Shown here piece by piece: positions 61,178 to 64,000 of a stretch of 64,000 nt of DNA; position 1 is the stretch's first letter; every line of letters starts with the position of its first letter. The notes beneath the pieces are model-generated. The model was not told the origin of the DNA and made no database searches. It worked only from the letters and a program-made list of their open reading frames with translations. The position numbers and the translations under genes are program-made. Where the stretch lies: NCBI GenBank assembly GCA_031430595.1, contig JANPBU010000010.1, positions 186,001-250,000 of the forward strand, given 5' to 3'. This stretch comes from JANNBN01 sp031430595. GTDB lineage: Bacteria; Actinomycetota; Acidimicrobiia; Acidimicrobiales; JANYDT01.

Positions 61178-64000
61178 ACCAACCCAAGATGTTCTTGTAG
61201 CGATTTGACTGCGAAGGCCCGGTGCACTCCCCCGGCCGTCATTTCAGCAACCCCCATACCGGCCGCTGCCGCGGCAGCCACCGTGGTGAGCACCGGAATT
61301 TTCGCGATTGTTGCTGCCCGACGAATTTCGGCACCGTCAGTTTGATCGCCTCGACCAACCCGGGGCGTGTTGATCACGAATGCGATCTTGCCTTCGTTGA
61401 TCAGGTCGATCGCGGTTCGGCCCTTGACCAACCCCGACACAACATCGGTCAATTTCGCCACCTCTATCGCTACCTCGACCCCGTGCGATCGAAGAAACGA
61501 TGCGGTACCAGCCGTTGCGGCCAATTCGATTCCCGCGGCGACAAAGGCTTTCGCAGCACTCACTGCCCCGGCTTTGTCACGATCGGCCAACGAGATGAAT
61601 ACGGTGCCCTCTAACGGAACCCGGGTCGATGCAGCCAACTGGCTTTTCGCATACGCAATACCAAACGTAGCGTCGATGCCCATCACCTCACCGGTTGAAC
61701 GCATTTCGGGTGTGAGTACCGGGTCGACCGATGGAAACCGATTGAACGGCAGAACGGCTTCTTTCACTGCAACGTGGGTACCCGTCGCCGCCGGTCGAAG
61801 TAAACCCTCGTCTCGAAGCGATGAAAGCGAGGCACCAAGCATGACCCGACTCGCAACCATCGCAAGAGGTACTCCGGTCGCTTTGGCAACAAACGGAACC
61901 GTTCGCGAGGCACGGGGGTTTGCTTCCAAAACAAACGCCACCCCGTCTTTAACTGCGAACTGCACGTTGATCAAACCGACTACTTCGAGACGGGTTGCTA
62001 TGCGTTTAACAATTTCACTCAGTGTACTGATCATCAGCGGGCTGAGCGATTGAGGAGGAATCGCGCACGCTGAATCGCCGGAATGTACCCCAGCCATTTC
62101 GACGTGCTCCATAATTCCGCCGATGATCGTCTCGCCGGTTGTGTCGCGGATGGCGTCGACATCTACCTCAATCGCATCAGAAAGGAAACGATCGACCAAC
62201 ACGGGTCGGTCGGCAGACAGCCCTCCTTCGCGCCCAAGCGAGCCATCGGCAGCAAGTTCAGCCATTGCACGGCGAAGGTCTGCTTCGTCTTGAACAATTT
62301 GCATAGCTCGCCCGCCGAGCACATACGAGGGTCGTACCAGCACGGGGTAACCGTGAACGTCAGCAATAGCCGCGGCACCGTCGGCAGTTGTTGCGGTTCC
62401 TCCGGGCGGCTGGTCAATTCCTAACTCAACACACAGAGCATTCCAACGGTCGCGGTCTTCCGCGAGGTCGATCGACTCTGGGCTGGTTCCAGCAATTGGG
62501 ATACCGGCGGCCTGTAGCTGCCCAGCTAACTTCAACGGGGTTTGCCCGCCGAGCGAGACTATGACAGCCATCGGCTTTTCAGCTTCGAGAACGTTCATCA
62601 CATCTTCAAAGGTGAGCGGTTCGAAATACAACCGGTCAGAGGTGTCGTAGTCAGTCGACACGGTTTCCGGATTGCAATTGATCATGATTGTTTCGTAACC
62701 AGCGTCACGCAACGTGTACGAAGCATGCACGCAGCAGTAATCAAACTCGATACCCTGCCCAATTCGGTTCGGCCCACTTCCAAGAATTGCGACCTTCGGC
62801 TTCGAGCTTGGATGTACCTCGTCGGTGTCTTCGTATGTTGAGTAGTGATAGGGGGTTTGTGCATCAAATTCGGCAGCACACGTATCAACTGTTTTAAAGG
62901 TGGCTCGAACTCCAGCGGCCAAACGCGCCGCACGAACCTCGGCCTCAGACTGACCCCAAAGGTATGCGAGCTGAGCATCGGAATACCCGAGTCGCTTCGC
63001 TCGACGCCACGAAACACGGTCCATTCCGGCGAAACCAGTATGGCCGAGAACTTCACGTTCCTCGATGATCATGAGCATCTGATCAAGAAACCATGGGTCG
63101 ATTCGGTTGACGTCATGCAGTTCTTCGATACTCACACCACGTTTGAGCGCTTCAGCGACCCACCAGAGGCGCTCGGGGGTTCCTTGAAACGTGCGAGCCA
63201 CCAAATCGGCGGTTTCGATCGACGCATACTCTTGTTCGGTAGGGTCGCAGTTCAGCCCGTAACGTCCTTGTTCAAGCGAACGCATGGCCTTTTGCAACGA
63301 CTCGGTGAAGGTTCGACCGATGGCCATCACCTCACCGACCGACTGCATCCGTGTACCGAGAATTGGTTCGGCGCCCGGAAGTTTTTCGAACGCCCACCGC
63401 GGAATCTTTGTCACGACATAGTCAATCGACGGCTCGAAGCAAGCCAGGGTTTGTTTCGTGATGTCGTTTTCGATTTCATCAAGGGTGTAGCCGACAGCTA
63501 GCCGTGCAGCAATTTTTGCAATCGGAAACCCGGTAGCTTTCGAGGCGAGCGCTGAGGACCGTGAGACGCGCGGGTTCATTTCGATCACGACCACTTCACC
63601 ATCAACCGGATTTATCGCAAACTGCACATTCGACCCACCGGTTTCAACACCTATCCGACGAATGACTTTGAAGGTCATGTCACGCAGATACTGGTACTCG
63701 ACATCGCTGAGGGTTTGTATCGGCGCGACCGTGATCGAGTCACCGGTGTGCACGCCCATGGGGTCAACGTTCTCGATCGAACATACGATGACGCAGTTGT
63801 CGGCTCGGTCGCGCATCACCTCGAGTTCAAATTCTTTCCAGCCAGCAATCGACTGCTCAACCAAAATTTCAGAAGTTGGTGAAGCGGCAAGCCCGGTTAC
63901 CGCAAGCTCGCGTAGTTCTTGTTCATTGTGCGCAATACCGGTGCCAAGCCCACCAAGGATGTACGACGGGCGAATGATGATCGGGTAACCAATCTCGGTA
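61174..64000 (-). CDS. carB: Carbamoyl-phosphate synthase large subunit, 5' end beyond the window
   Basis: The frame is open to base 64000, and the visible 940 residues contain the end of the first ATP-grasp half (IIRPSYILGGLG near the edge, then LVEQSIAGWKEFELEVMRD), the oligomerisation domain, the second ATP-grasp (LVRPSYVLGGRAMQIV) and the C-terminal regulatory MGS-like domain. It makes carbamoyl phosphate from glutamine, bicarbonate and 2 ATP for pyrimidines and arginine. Translationally coupled to pyrD. Confidence 0.97.
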   Translation of the reverse strand, partial: TEIGYPIIIRPSYILGGLGTGIAHNEQELRELAVTGLAASPTSEILVEQSIAGWKEFELEVMRDRADNCVIVCSIENVDPMGVHTGDSITVAPIQTLSDVEYQYLRDMTFKVIRRIGVETGGSNVQFAINPVDGEVVVIEMNPRVSRSSALASKATGFPIAKIAARLAVGYTLDEIENDITKQTLACFEPSIDYVVTKIPRWAFEKLPGAEPILGTRMQSVGEVMAIGRTFTESLQKAMRSLEQGRYGLNCDPTEQEYASIETADLVARTFQGTPERLWWVAEALKRGVSIEELHDVNRIDPWFLDQMLMIIEEREVLGHTGFAGMDRVSWRRAKRLGYSDAQLAYLWGQSEAEVRAARLAAGVRATFKTVDTCAAEFDAQTPYHYSTYEDTDEVHPSSKPKVAILGSGPNRIGQGIEFDYCCVHASYTLRDAGYETIMINCNPETVSTDYDTSDRLYFEPLTFEDVMNVLEAEKPMAVIVSLGGQTPLKLAGQLQAAGIPIAGTSPESIDLAEDRDRWNALCVELGIDQPPGGTATTADGAAAIADVHGYPVLVRPSYVLGGRAMQIVQDEADLRRAMAELAADGSLGREGGLSADRPVLVDRFLSDAIEVDVDAIRDTTGETIIGGIMEHVEMAGVHSGDSACAIPPQSLSPLMISTLSEIVKRIATRLEVVGLINVQFAVKDGVAFVLEANPRASRTVPFVAKATGVPLAMVASRVMLGASLSSLRDEGLLRPAATGTHVAVKEAVLPFNRFPSVDPVLTPEMRSTGEVMGIDATFGIAYAKSQLAASTRVPLEGTVFISLADRDKAGAVSAAKAFVAAGIELAATAGTASFLRSHGVEVAIEVAKLTDVVSGLVKGRTAIDLINEGKIAFVINTPRVGRGDQTDGAEIRRAATIAKIPVLTTVAAAAAAGMGVAEMTAGGVHRAFAVKSLQEHLGLV

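Overview
The window looks like chromosomal DNA of an actinobacterium. The strongest evidence is the right-hand block carB-pyrD-(insertion)-pyrF-mihF-gmk-rpoZ-coaBC-metK facing priA, a characteristic actinobacterial gene order that includes the actinobacterial-type integration host factor. A DUF222/13E12-type HNH endonuclease under a perfect actinobacterial LexA palindrome, and a helicase-degenerate PriA, agree with this. The moderate GC (mid-50s % by eye) and the mix of enzymes suggest an Acidimicrobiia-like or aquatic lineage; that is inference. I see no tRNA, rRNA, CRISPR array, insertion sequence or prophage.

Layout. 1-1.3 kb: 3' end of a nonribosomal peptide synthetase (adenylation tail, carrier, thioesterase). 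1.2-10.4 kb: alpha/beta hydrolase, pyruvate phosphate dikinase, glycyl-tRNA synthetase, truncated haemoglobin, a membrane-fused spermidine-synthase-like protein, an unknown acidic protein and a class V aminotransferase. 10.4-12.8 kb: SOS-controlled HNH protein and a broken secreted-protein gene. 12.9-17.3 kb: DUF445 protein, sugar-lactone oxidase, RecO and UppS. 17.4-21.4 kb: carbohydrate ABC importer (lipoprotein plus two permeases) with an internal terminator-like hairpin and an operator-like palindrome. 21.6-24.1 kb: DinG-type helicase and a TetR-like fragment. 24.0-30.4 kb: an envelope locus on the minus strand reading CPBP protease, RCC1-repeat protein, giant SGNH hydrolase, lipoprotein. 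30.8-40.0 kb: PEP-utiliser-domain protein with an MFS exporter, PAS-GGDEF protein, toxin-antitoxin pair, and a heterodimeric ABC exporter coupled to an M24 peptidase. 40.0-43.7 kb: sulfate assimilation (TauE-CysH-CysD-CysN). 43.9-50.4 kb: phosphoesterase, unknown membrane protein, RadC-like unknown, crotonase-esterase pair, rhomboid, S41 protease. 50.4-64.0 kb: priA and the metK...carB block, with an aminotransferase and an NfeD-SPFH pair inserted.

The most interesting region is 24.0-29.5 kb. A strong ribosome-binding site and ATG are followed by a CA/GT dinucleotide tract, and a complete signal peptide then follows in a different frame. The distance is such that gaining one CA unit, or losing two, would join them. 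This is the architecture of a slipped-strand phase-variable surface protein, here in the OFF state. The RCC1 protein and the following SGNH hydrolase share one frame and are separated by a single TGA. The C-terminal repeat domain of the hydrolase recurs in the broken gene at 11.9-12.8 kb. Sequencing error in the dinucleotide tract or at the TGA is the main alternative explanation.
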